From Streptococcus anginosus (GTDB taxonomy: Bacteria > Bacillota > Bacilli > Lactobacillales > Streptococcaceae), in assembly GCF_001697145.1 (NCBI RefSeq), contig NZ_CP012719.1:592501-656500 (forward strand): a DNA stretch of 64,000 bases, read 5' to 3'. The notes beneath the pieces are model-generated. The model was not told where the DNA came from. It ran no database searches and worked only from the letters and a program-made list of their open reading frames with translations. Positions 48,968-56,202 of the stretch are shown here, piece by piece. Positions within the stretch are counted from its first letter, which is position 1. The number at the start of each line of letters is the position of its first letter. The position numbers and the translations under genes are program-made.

Positions 48968-49100
48968 TTGAAAATTTCAGAAAAATACGGTAAACTAGTA
49001 TGTAACCAGACGATGGAGGAATGATATTTGAAATTATATCCTGTTGTTGCGATTTAATCTTATAAACTAAATCAAAAGGCGGCTTTGTGCGGCTTTTTTT
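48968..49100 (+). other. Short transcription unit: promoter, SD, nonapeptide ORF and weak terminator
   Basis: TTGAAA (48968-48973), 17 bp and TAAACT (48991-48996) form a good promoter. GGAGGA (49015-49020) is seven bases before a TTG that opens MKLYPVVAI and stops at TAA 49055-49057. An overlapping ATG (49021) would give a 14-codon ORF but lies too close to the SD. GATTTA...TAAATC and AAAAGGC...GCTTTTT with a T run follow (about 49052-49100). This may be a leader peptide or small RNA. It lies in the 475 bp between rexA and int; bases 48,833-48,967 show nothing more than a T-rich end of rexA. Confidence 0.4.
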
Positions 49101-49177
49101 GTAAAGTTGTCTAGACCTTTATGAAAATTTTAGTATAAACATATCACAAATTTCCAATTATCATTTTGAATATTCTT

Positions 49178-49218
49178 AAATGCTCGTAAAGCCTTGTTAT
49201 GTAGGTTTTCGGGCATTT
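49178..49218. terminator. Hairpin downstream of int
   Basis: AAATGCTCG (49178-49186) pairs with CGGGCATTT (49210-49218) with one mismatch; both flanks have T or A runs. It can end transcription from int or protect the element end. Confidence 0.5.
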
Positions 49219-49307
49219 TTTCTTTAGGAAGATACTTCACGTTTCTTTGTGTAATTTGTTATGAATTGATTGTTAAAAGTGGTAAAAGGGTAGTAAATTC
49301 ATTTCTT

Positions 49308-50525
49308 TTAAAGGACTAAACATCTTGCTTGTTGTTCTTTTTCCAAGCGTTTCATTTCCTCCATAGCCGAATTACAGGTCGCATGTGCATAATAGTTCAG
49401 TGTCATGGTTATGTTTGCGTGTCCCATAATATATTGCAGGGCTTTGGGATTCATACCGGCATTGGCACAGTTGGTGCAGAATGTATGCCTAAGTGTATGC
49501 GGTGTGATATGTGGCAATTTTTCCTCATGGCATTTGTTGTACTTTTTAATGAGGTTTCTTAGTATGCTGTTAAAATCACATGCCGTTTTAGGATAGCCAT
49601 TTCTGTTGAGAAAAAGAAAGTTGCTATATCCATCAATCTCAACACATTCGTTTTGGTTTTGCACTGCCAATACTCTTTTCAATGCCTGACATGTAACTTC
49701 AACCATTGGTACTTGCCGCTCACTGCTTTTGGTTTTAGGTGTTTCAATGTAATACCCAAGCTCAGTGTTTCTTAGTAGCTGATGATTAACCAAGATAAGA
49801 TGATTTTCAAAATCCAAATCTGTAACAGTCATACCGCATAGCTCTGAAATACGAAGTCCGGTTTTTAACAGTATCAGAATTTCGTCATAATTCTTGTGAT
49901 AGACCGTATCAGACTTTGCGAAATCAAGCAGTCTTGCTTCCTGTTCCAGTGTCAATATCGTTTTAGGAACGGTATCATCATCAATAACGGTATTAAGCTG
50001 AAAATCAAATGGATTCTTTCTTACATAATCATCCTGTATCGCAATGTAAAAGGAAGCTCGCAGTGACCGCTTATAGTTATTGATGGTGGAATAGGCAAAT
50101 CCGTTTTCACTCATTCTAATAGCCCATTCCTTAGCGTCAGACGGTTTAATGCTGTCTATGCTTCTTGCGCCCAGCTTATCGTTCTTCAAAATTTCCATCA
50201 GATATTTACGTCCGGTCTTTGTGTTTGCTTTTACATTAGGACGCTGAGCATTTTGCTTGGCGTAAAGCTGGCAAAGTGTCATCTTCTTGCCGATAACATC
50301 AATCCCATCTTGAACATCTTTTTGTATCTCTGCAATTTTTTCACGCAGTGCGATACAATCCCGCTTGCCTGCCGGTACTCTGTCCGTAGATACCAGCTTC
50401 CATGAGTAGATAAACTGTGTTTCTCCGAATGAATCTATATATTTGTATAAGTATCTTCCGTCTTTTCTCTGGCTCTCTCCAGTCCTCAAAATCCGACCTT
50501 TACGGTCACGTCTTTTTTCTGACAT
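49308..50525 (-). CDS. int: Tn916-type tyrosine integrase
   Basis: A 405-residue tyrosine recombinase that excises and inserts the element. It has the N-terminal arm-binding domain (MSEKRRDRKGRILRTGESQRKDGRYLYKYIDSFG), SAM-like core-binding domain, and catalytic domain with Arg in LLKTGLRISELCGM, the HTLRHTF box, GHANITMTLNYYAHA including the Tyr nucleophile. It is practically the Tn916/Tn1545 protein in every recognisable motif and length. The reverse-strand start is at 50525. It prefers AT-rich targets, in keeping with its site next to a T tract. Confidence 0.97.
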   Translation of the reverse strand: MSEKRRDRKGRILRTGESQRKDGRYLYKYIDSFGETQFIYSWKLVSTDRVPAGKRDCIALREKIAEIQKDVQDGIDVIGKKMTLCQLYAKQNAQRPNVKANTKTGRKYLMEILKNDKLGARSIDSIKPSDAKEWAIRMSENGFAYSTINNYKRSLRASFYIAIQDDYVRKNPFDFQLNTVIDDDTVPKTILTLEQEARLLDFAKSDTVYHKNYDEILILLKTGLRISELCGMTVTDLDFENHLILVNHQLLRNTELGYYIETPKTKSSERQVPMVEVTCQALKRVLAVQNQNECVEIDGYSNFLFLNRNGYPKTACDFNSILRNLIKKYNKCHEEKLPHITPHTLRHTFCTNCANAGMNPKALQYIMGHANITMTLNYYAHATCNSAMEEMKRLEKEQQARCLVL

Positions 50526-50607
50526 GGTATCTGCTCCTTTCCTGTATGGAAAGAGCCTTGATACGACTTGATACGATTATACCATATCTATTCAAGACCC
50601 TTATACC

Positions 50608-50811
50608 CTATATGACATCTAATGTATCTATCACTTTTTCAAATTGCTTTCGCTTGATCTGAATCCTGTTCCCGTTCATAATCAGCCAGCCTGCATTCTT
50701 GTTTTCTTCTGCTAAACGACGCAGCTTATTTTCACCGATACGGAAATATTTAGCAGCTTCTTCAATCGTCAGCGTGTAGCGTTCCCAGATAGGAACATAA
50801 GCCTGATTCAT
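50608..50811 (-). CDS. xis: Tn916 excisionase
   Basis: A 67-residue winged-helix protein, [36 protein letters not shown]..., ending VIDTLDVI. Its length and the motifs [12 protein letters not shown] and [21 protein letters not shown] are those of Tn916 Xis. It binds near the ends and directs Int toward excision. GGAGG stands before the ATG. It lies 82 bp before int on the same strand, as in Tn916. Confidence 0.96.
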   Translation of the reverse strand: MNQAYVPIWERYTLTIEEAAKYFRIGENKLRRLAEENKNAGWLIMNGNRIQIKRKQFEKVIDTLDVI

Positions 50812-51265
50812 GTCATCAATCCTCCTTTCAAATTTTTGGCTTTACAAGCAGTCAGACAGCCTTGGCAAGGCTCACGGGAATCTCACCCCTGCATGGTTCT
50901 CATGCAGCCGTACTCATTGCCTGCGACGGCTCACACAGGTTCTCTGTGCTTCAACGCTCGGACTGTGACTGTACGGGAGTATCATTATGTCGATAAAAAA
51001 GTCATGGCAATCATCTTGCTGATGATGACTTATGGAGTTCCGGTATCAATCGCTCACTGTCATTTCTGACAGGTCATGGCGTACCAGTCCATCAGCTCGT
51101 TTCTTATCGCAACGTATCTGACCGCTTTATTCAGTTTTCAAAGAACATAGGGGCTTATTCGCCTGCAAAAACACATATGGGAATATATGCTTTTGCAGAA
51201 TAACAAGCCTCTCCAATCGGGAAGCGTGGAAACGTCATCACGCTTCCACGAAAAGAGAGCGTGTG
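50812..51265 (-). other. Non-coding spacer between orf8 and xis with hairpins
   Basis: No supported gene. The region is noticeably more GC-rich than its neighbours. On the reverse strand GGAAGCGTG pairs with CACGCTTCC (51224-51250), and TGCAAAA...TTTTGCA with an inner CATAT/ATATG forms a second hairpin near 51,166-51,200. Open frames on the plus strand (e.g. 50,836-51,069) have no RBS or recognisable motif. In Tn916 the corresponding spacer carries the transcript from orf7-orf8 into xis-int. Confidence 0.5.
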
Positions 51266-51496
51266 TCACTTGATTTCAAATGACAGAATCTTTGTAATCA
51301 GCCTTGTTTCCATTCGTCCACGCAAAACCTCATCAACAACCATGCTTTGGTTTCCGTATTCGTCTTTCATCAGACGCAGGGAGCGTTTTGTCATATATCC
51401 CCGATAGTGCCGGATAATCTGATTGATTGCTTCTGAATTGCCGTCAGCAGCTTTGACAATGAGAGGAAAGGGAACAAGAGGATAATTCTTCTTCAT
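51266..51496 (-). CDS. orf8: Tn916 Orf8-like helix-turn-helix protein
   Basis: A 76-residue protein beginning MKKNYPLVPFPLIVKAADGN with the DNA-binding-like block NQIIRHYRGYMTKRSLRLMKDEYG. This is Tn916 Orf8, which with Orf7 activates transcription toward xis, int and, after circularisation, the transfer genes. Overlaps orf7 by four bases. Confidence 0.9.
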   Translation of the reverse strand: MKKNYPLVPFPLIVKAADGNSEAINQIIRHYRGYMTKRSLRLMKDEYGNQSMVVDEVLRGRMETRLITKILSFEIK

Positions 51497-51915
51497 TCTT
51501 CAAATTCCTCCATAAACTTCTTCATCATGGCAAGTCCGCCGGTTCTGTGCCGGTAAACAGTGGAACGGTTTACTTTCAACATGTCTGCAATCTCCGAATC
51601 GCTCATATTCATAAAATAGAACAGAAGCAGAATCTCACGCTTGTTGCTCGGCAAGTTCCGCAGTGCTTCGCTTAGCAGGTCATTTTCAATGCTGATGGAT
51701 ATGCCGTTCAGCATAAAAATCTGAAAGTCCGTTACATAGCTGTCTGTTGTGGCAAACTGACTGACAAGATAATCGCCGATTTCCGAAAAGGACACTTCAT
51801 GTTTTGCCAGTCTGGAAAGCTGTTTGAAATAGTCCTTTCGTTCATCTTCCATAGCCTGCTTGCAGATGTAGTCAAACTGGTTTTCTATCGTTGTCTGAAA
51901 AGATGACGGTTTCAT
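51493..51915 (-). CDS. orf7: Tn916 Orf7-like sigma factor-type regulator
   Basis: A 140-residue sigma-70-family protein. The C-terminal region 4-type HTH is clear: ALRNLPSNKREILLLFYFMNMSDSEIADMLKVNRSTVYRHRTGG. In Tn916 Orf7 is transcribed when tet(M) read-through occurs and then stimulates its own promoter. AAAGGGGG lies just before the ATG at 51915. Two strong terminators stand between the cargo and this gene. Confidence 0.92.
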   Translation of the reverse strand: MKPSSFQTTIENQFDYICKQAMEDERKDYFKQLSRLAKHEVSFSEIGDYLVSQFATTDSYVTDFQIFMLNGISISIENDLLSEALRNLPSNKREILLLFYFMNMSDSEIADMLKVNRSTVYRHRTGGLAMMKKFMEEFEE

Positions 51916-52035
51916 GTTCTCACCCCCTTTCTCTGGATTGAAAGGAAGTGAGCCTTGCTCCTTTACCTCCTTTCACTCTTAGTCCCGACGTGAAAGGGGG
52001 ATTTGTTGCATTACCAGTCAAAAAAATTTCGGATA

Positions 52036-52076
52036 AATAAAAAACACACAAACAGACCGTTCTCTGTTTATGTGTC
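52036..52076 (-). terminator. Terminator upstream of orf7
   Basis: On the reverse strand ACACATAAACAGA pairs with TCTGTTTGTGTG around GAACGG, followed by TTTTTTATT. It would reduce read-through from the cargo into orf7. The rest of the 338-bp gap 51,916-52,253 holds the orf7 promoter region and a GTGAAAGGAGGTAAAGGAGC stretch; no orf9 is present. Confidence 0.85.
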
Positions 52077-52212
52077 CATGCAGTGTTGCTTATATTATTT
52101 GTGGAAGTGAAAAACCACGGAGGATTCTTTTGTATAGATAACTGTGTTTTATGTTTGTAAGCAAATGCCGTATAAAATCGGCTTGTAGTATATATTTTTC
52201 ATGATAATTCTC

Positions 52213-52262
52213 CTAATAAAAATAGCCGATAACATAAGATTTTATATCTTACATCATCGGCT
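52213..52262 (-). terminator. Terminator after the KTR gene
   Basis: AGCCGATGATGTAAGAT pairs (two G-T or mismatched positions) with ATCTTATGTTATCGGCT, loop ATAAA-like, followed on the reverse strand by ATTTTTATT. Confidence 0.88.
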
Positions 52263-52442
52263 CTGCGTCTTTGCGTCCGGCTCTTTAATGATTGTGGTTT
52301 TAAACTCTTTTATACTAACTAAAGTTTCTAATTTACACTTAGGACAGTAAAGAGGAAAATTCCTTAATTCGGTATCTTTTCGTAGTTTTATCCTCGTTTT
52401 ACTTTTACATATAGGACATAACAACCATTCTGTTAGCAACAT
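52254..52442 (-). CDS. Cysteine-rich KTR family protein
   Basis: A 62-residue protein, MLLTEWLLCPICKSKTRIKLR...LYCPKCKLETLVSIKEF..., with two CPxC knuckles for one zinc and the KTR motif. The family (Cys_rich_KTR) is common next to resistance cargo in Tn916-like elements; function unknown. ATG 52442 is chosen for GGTGAG eight bases upstream; GTG 52451 or ATG 52448 are possible. The upstream gene ends within this initiation region, so translation is coupled. It shares the operon of the hydrolase. Confidence 0.8.
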   Translation of the reverse strand: MLLTEWLLCPICKSKTRIKLRKDTELRNFPLYCPKCKLETLVSIKEFKTTIIKEPDAKTQSR

Positions 52443-52447
52443 CGTCA

Positions 52448-53482
52448 TCACTCACCATTACATATAGAATTATCAGATACAATTTCTCTAAATTCTGATA
52501 ATAGTTTAATATACTCTTTTGGCTTGAAAGTATGAATAACATGATTAGCGGAAACTTTTTTATATATTATTTGCGGAGCCAAGGAAATAGCATGATGAGC
52601 GTCATCATCATCAAATGCTCCTATAAGTCCGTAATTTTCGTAGCGTTTCCAATCGGCTTGAATAAGCAGTACGGGGCATTTGGTTTTTTCAAAAGCTTCT
52701 GCATGGTCAATACCATCATAAAACCTGCCATCTACAAAGGCTCTGGCAAAATCCGGGTCAAACATAGACAATGATTTAATTAGCAAACGTAAGCTATCTG
52801 GGAAGCCAATTTCAACCGGACTATCAGGGTATTTATCCTGAAACTTCTTTATCTTTCGTGATAACCAACTAACAAACCAATTTGGAATTCTTTTGATTCT
52901 CTTATCAGAAGCTGGTACTTCCATATTTTGAAAATAATTTGCTAAATCTCTATCTGGTATATTTCCGATTTGATTAACAAGGTGCTTTAGCCCGTTATAT
53001 ACGAATTTATCTTGTTCTTTAAATCGTGGCATTTCAGCAGAAAAAATGGGTGCGTCCTCAAGAATAATTCCGGAAATATATTCAGGAATATTAGCAGCAC
53101 ACCAAAGAGCGATAATGCCACCTGATGAATTTCCGCTAATAATAACTTTTTGTTTTATTACATTTTCTATAAATATTTTTATGTCCTCACCAATAATTTT
53201 CCATGAATAATGCCCCGGTGTCCAAGAAGACTTTCCATGACCTCTCACATCTATGGCATATACTTGGAAAATTTTTGATAGTGGCAAAAGTACTTTCTTA
53301 TAACTTTCCCACATACCCATTTGAGCAGGAATCAATAATAAACTCGGTCCATTTTTAGGACCAACCACATAGTTCAGCTTAACGCTCCCTGTATCATAAG
53401 TTTTTTCTGAAAAACCAGCATTTACCAGTTTTCGATTATTTAGTTTTCCAGACAATTTTTCGTATGGATTTTTATAGTTCAT
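52448..53482 (-). CDS. Alpha/beta hydrolase carried as ICE cargo
   Basis: A 344-residue cytoplasmic alpha/beta hydrolase. The fold markers are LLLIPAQMGMWESYKKVLLPL, IDVRGHGKSSW, the nucleophile elbow ISGNSSGGIIALW (Ser119 in GNSSG), LEDAP, CPVLLIQADW with a candidate acid, and the distal His in SANHVIH. The usual HG oxyanion motif is replaced by PAQMG. AGGAGG precedes the ATG. It stands where Tn916 has tet(M), downstream of a TetR gene and in AT-rich DNA unlike the backbone. Detoxification of a small ester, lactone or drug is a reasonable inference; serine macrolide esterases have this fold, but no activity can be read from the sequence. Confidence 0.85.
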   Translation of the reverse strand: MNYKNPYEKLSGKLNNRKLVNAGFSEKTYDTGSVKLNYVVGPKNGPSLLLIPAQMGMWESYKKVLLPLSKIFQVYAIDVRGHGKSSWTPGHYSWKIIGEDIKIFIENVIKQKVIISGNSSGGIIALWCAANIPEYISGIILEDAPIFSAEMPRFKEQDKFVYNGLKHLVNQIGNIPDRDLANYFQNMEVPASDKRIKRIPNWFVSWLSRKIKKFQDKYPDSPVEIGFPDSLRLLIKSLSMFDPDFARAFVDGRFYDGIDHAEAFEKTKCPVLLIQADWKRYENYGLIGAFDDDDAHHAISLAPQIIYKKVSANHVIHTFKPKEYIKLLSEFREIVSDNSICNGE

Positions 53483-53516
53483 TCAACATTCCTCCTAACT
53501 ATAATTCTTGAATGTT

Positions 53517-54155
53517 TTACTCGATAACAATTCCGTAAATCATTAAATCAAGATATTCTTTAACATCTTTTTTAAATTCATGAAAATTATCAAATAACTC
53601 CATTGGCTTGTCTTGATACAAATGTAGATATTTCATTACAATTGCATCAATATACAAACTTAAACTCTCTATAATTTTTTGAGTATCTATGTCTTGTCTT
53701 AGTTTCAATTTTTTAACAGCACTTAAAATAATCTTACTTGATTTTTCTTTTGATTTTTTATGATATATGCTTAAAATATTTCTAATATCTTTACTAACTT
53801 CTTTGTGTGTTTCCTTTGAAACCATATTTAAAAATTTTGTTTCATTTGGATATTTTGTGATTAAATTATATTTCATATCCATCATATAAAAAATTATTTC
53901 ATAAAAATTATCATAAGTTCCTTCGTATTCTAAATCTTGTGTCAATAGGTCGACTGTATGTTTAAACAGGTATAAGTAAAAATTCTTTTTATTGCCAAAA
54001 TAATAAAATAATAAACCTTTAGAAATACCAGCTTCATGAGTGATTAAATCAGTCCGTGCTTCTACAAAGGAAAACTTTGAGAAAATTTCAATTCCCTTGG
54101 TTATTATTTGCTCCTTTTTTTCATCTGAAATTTTTTCAAAATTCTTAGTAACCAT
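53517..54155 (-). CDS. TetR/AcrR-family repressor of the cargo operon
   Basis: A 212-residue TetR-family protein. The N-terminal HTH is KKEQIITKGIEIFSKFSFVEARTDLITHEAGISKGLLFYYFGNKKNFYLYLF (residues 10-60), followed by an all-helical ligand domain of about 150 residues. The ATG at 54155 is chosen for GTGAGGTG seven bases upstream and the normal family N-terminus. It is the first gene of the operon tetR-hydrolase-KTR. Two matching palindromes at 54,172-54,187 and 54,214-54,229 are its likely operators. The ligand is unknown, most likely a hydrolase substrate. Confidence 0.9.
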   Translation of the reverse strand: MVTKNFEKISDEKKEQIITKGIEIFSKFSFVEARTDLITHEAGISKGLLFYYFGNKKNFYLYLFKHTVDLLTQDLEYEGTYDNFYEIIFYMMDMKYNLITKYPNETKFLNMVSKETHKEVSKDIRNILSIYHKKSKEKSSKIILSAVKKLKLRQDIDTQKIIESLSLYIDAIVMKYLHLYQDKPMELFDNFHEFKKDVKEYLDLMIYGIVIE

Positions 54156-54171
54156 TAGACACCTCACTAAA

Positions 54172-54229
54172 TTGACCAATCAGTCAGTACTCTTGATTAG
54201 AGTATATCATATTTTGACTGATTGGTCAA
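54172..54229 (-). promoter_or_regulatory. Cargo promoter with two TetR-type operators
   Basis: Two nearly identical 16-mers face each other: TTGACCAATCAGTCAG (54172-54187) and TTGACTGATTGGTCAA (54214-54229); each is itself a TGAC-N6-GTCA palindrome. On the reverse strand the promoter is TTGACC (-35, 54224-54229), 17 bp, TATACT (-10, 54201-54206). Operator 2 covers the -35, and operator 1 lies just before the RBS. The arrangement predicts autorepression. Confidence 0.85.
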
Positions 54230-54274
54230 TTTCGGATGGTAAAGAGTGAAATGGTAATATTTTCTTTGATTAGA

Positions 54275-55186
54275 TTACTTCACAATCTTCCAATTCCCAT
54301 CATTCTTTTCAAGTGTCAGACTGAACTGTGATACCTGCGTTGCTTTGGTCTGTGGGTCAAGATATTTAACCGATAAAGACACTGTAACCTGATTTTCTTT
54401 ACGATTATAAATCGGATTGACCAGCTCCTGAAAAACATACTCTTTTCCAACCGGTTTTAGGATTCCATCTGTCACATAGTAGGACAGTTCCTTTTGCGTG
54501 GCAGTCGGGTAGAGCTTGAAGAAGGTGGTTAAAAAGTCATTGATTTCATTTGCAGTAACAGAATCCACCGTGCCGTCATTTTCTATTATCTTAGGCTGAT
54601 AGGAAGACTTTGACGGTATGCTTGTAATGGTCGGATTCTTAATGATGACCATGTTTCCGGCACTGTCCACATAGACACTGACAGAATAAGCAGACTGCAC
54701 GTTTTTCTTGCTTTCTCCCTCTGTAATAAGCTGTTCTACACTGTAGGTCATATCAAAGGTGTGATTCCCAGTATTTTTGACGCTCCATATCTGAAAGTTT
54801 TGAAGCGAGGAGGACACCGGTATATCCTTTCGTACCGTGTCGTTATTAAGAGCTTGAAGCTCCTCTGTCAGATAGTTTTTCAGTGCTTTGGTTCGGTTGT
54901 CAATCGAGGTGCTGTTTTGCTCCCATGTGTAATAGACTTTCGCAAATTTCTCTACAAAATTTTCTATATTATGCGTATCCATATATTCTTTTTCGATGAC
55001 CTTCGTTTCATGAATGGTATGGGTATCTATTGCCGTAAAATGCTTAAATACCGCAAAGCTGAAGCTGACTGCTAAGAGTATCCACAGGGCAATCACTATC
55101 TTTCTTCGAGGATTTATCTTATGAATACGGGGTTTCTTCTCTTTTGGAAGCTGTTTTTTATTGTTGTTATGATTGATGAATTTCAT
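54275..55186 (-). CDS. orf13: Tn916 Orf13, TcpC/VirB8-like conjugation protein
   Basis: A 303-residue protein with a basic N-terminus, one transmembrane helix (VIALWILLAVSFSFAVFKHF) and an extracellular part made of two NTF2-like domains, the TcpC layout. It is needed for the mating channel and homologous to ConB of ICEBs1. The 3' end is 46 bp before the cargo promoter region, so the cargo begins directly after the transfer operon. Confidence 0.93.
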   Translation of the reverse strand: MKFINHNNNKKQLPKEKKPRIHKINPRRKIVIALWILLAVSFSFAVFKHFTAIDTHTIHETKVIEKEYMDTHNIENFVEKFAKVYYTWEQNSTSIDNRTKALKNYLTEELQALNNDTVRKDIPVSSSLQNFQIWSVKNTGNHTFDMTYSVEQLITEGESKKNVQSAYSVSVYVDSAGNMVIIKNPTITSIPSKSSYQPKIIENDGTVDSVTANEINDFLTTFFKLYPTATQKELSYYVTDGILKPVGKEYVFQELVNPIYNRKENQVTVSLSVKYLDPQTKATQVSQFSLTLEKNDGNWKIVK

Positions 55187-55200
55187 ATTTTATTCCTTTC

Positions 55201-56202
55201 TTATCGTTTGATTCGTCCTGCTCCTGCCAAATGCTGCTGCCAGTAGGAGCTTGTCAAGTCGGTATAACCGATCGGGTCGCCTGCATGGTACATACGGTTA
55301 TTGCCGACATAGATTCCGACATGGGTAATGTATGTTCCGGAATTGTAAGTAGAATGGAAGAATATCAAATCTCCAGCCTTGGCTTCGGATAGAGAGATGT
55401 GTTGGGTAGCGTCATACTGTGCCTGTGCGGTTCTTGGCAAAGAGATACCGGCTTTCCCATAGCACCACTGCACCAGTCCCGAACAGTCAAAAGAGGTAGT
55501 GGGAGAAGAACCGCCAAATACATATTTCCAGCCCTCATATTTAAGCGCTTCATTCATAATTGCCTGTGCGGTTTCATCATCAAACTGCGATGTCACAAGA
55601 TACTGTTTAACCAGAGCTACATAAAACATATTTCCATAGCTGTATCGCCAGCCCCCGTTCATAGAGATGGCAATAGAGTTGGGGTAGTCCACCTTTACAC
55701 CGCCGGAATGCTCCTTTGCAAAGCTCTGCGCCAGTTCAAAGCTGTATTTTTTGCCATGACGGGCGACATAATCTAAAAATCCACCGCCATAGTTATAGGA
55801 CTGTATGACACAATCGAAATCTACTTCCAGACGCTTACTGCCTGCCAGAAGCTCACTGAAATACTTTACGCCCTGTTTGATAGAGCTTTCCGTATCCAAT
55901 GAGTTCGGAGGAAGCCCCAGCGATTCCGAAGACTGCATGACATCTTTTGCCGTACCGCCGGATTCCACCTGCATGATGGCAAGCAATACATTTACATATT
56001 CACTCACACCATATTCCTTGGCGTATTTTTCTACCATAGGCTTGTGTGCCAGAACCTCCATGGAAACGGTCGCACCGCCAAATTGACTGTTCCCAAATCC
56101 GCCATCCTGTTCATCAGAAGATAAAATTGTGATAAACAAAAGTAGCGAGAATACAACTACGAAAAAACAGGAAAAGCCGATGAGAAGATGTTTTAATTTC
56201 AT
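55201..56202 (-). CDS. orf14: Tn916 Orf14, bifunctional cell-wall hydrolase (lysozyme-like plus NlpC/P60)
   Basis: A 333-residue exported protein: N-terminal signal/anchor (LLIGFSCFFVVVFSLLLFITIL), a lysozyme-like muramidase domain (residues 60-190: VLLAIMQVESGG, SYNYGGGFLDYV), and a C-terminal NlpC/P60 peptidase with Cys in FDCSGLVQWCYGKAG and His in ITHVGIYVG. It opens the wall for the mating channel, as CwlT does in ICEBs1. Overlaps orf15 by four bases. Confidence 0.94.
   Translation of the reverse strand: MKLKHLLIGFSCFFVVVFSLLLFITILSSDEQDGGFGNSQFGGATVSMEVLAHKPMVEKYAKEYGVSEYVNVLLAIMQVESGGTAKDVMQSSESLGLPPNSLDTESSIKQGVKYFSELLAGSKRLEVDFDCVIQSYNYGGGFLDYVARHGKKYSFELAQSFAKEHSGGVKVDYPNSIAISMNGGWRYSYGNMFYVALVKQYLVTSQFDDETAQAIMNEALKYEGWKYVFGGSSPTTSFDCSGLVQWCYGKAGISLPRTAQAQYDATQHISLSEAKAGDLIFFHSTYNSGTYITHVGIYVGNNRMYHAGDPIGYTDLTSSYWQQHLAGAGRIKR

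Noticed and set aside
49021..49065. ATG-started 14-codon ORF (49021) as the leader peptide
   Set aside because: The ATG is directly against the GGAGGA, so the TTG at 49028 is the better start.
50836..51069. 77-residue plus-strand ORF in the ICE
   Set aside because: It has no RBS, no motif and lies antisense to the ICE transcript in a spacer with hairpins.
51916..52253. Remnant of tet(M) or orf9
   Set aside because: No frame in the gap resembles TetM or the cI-like Orf9; only terminators and the orf7 leader are visible.
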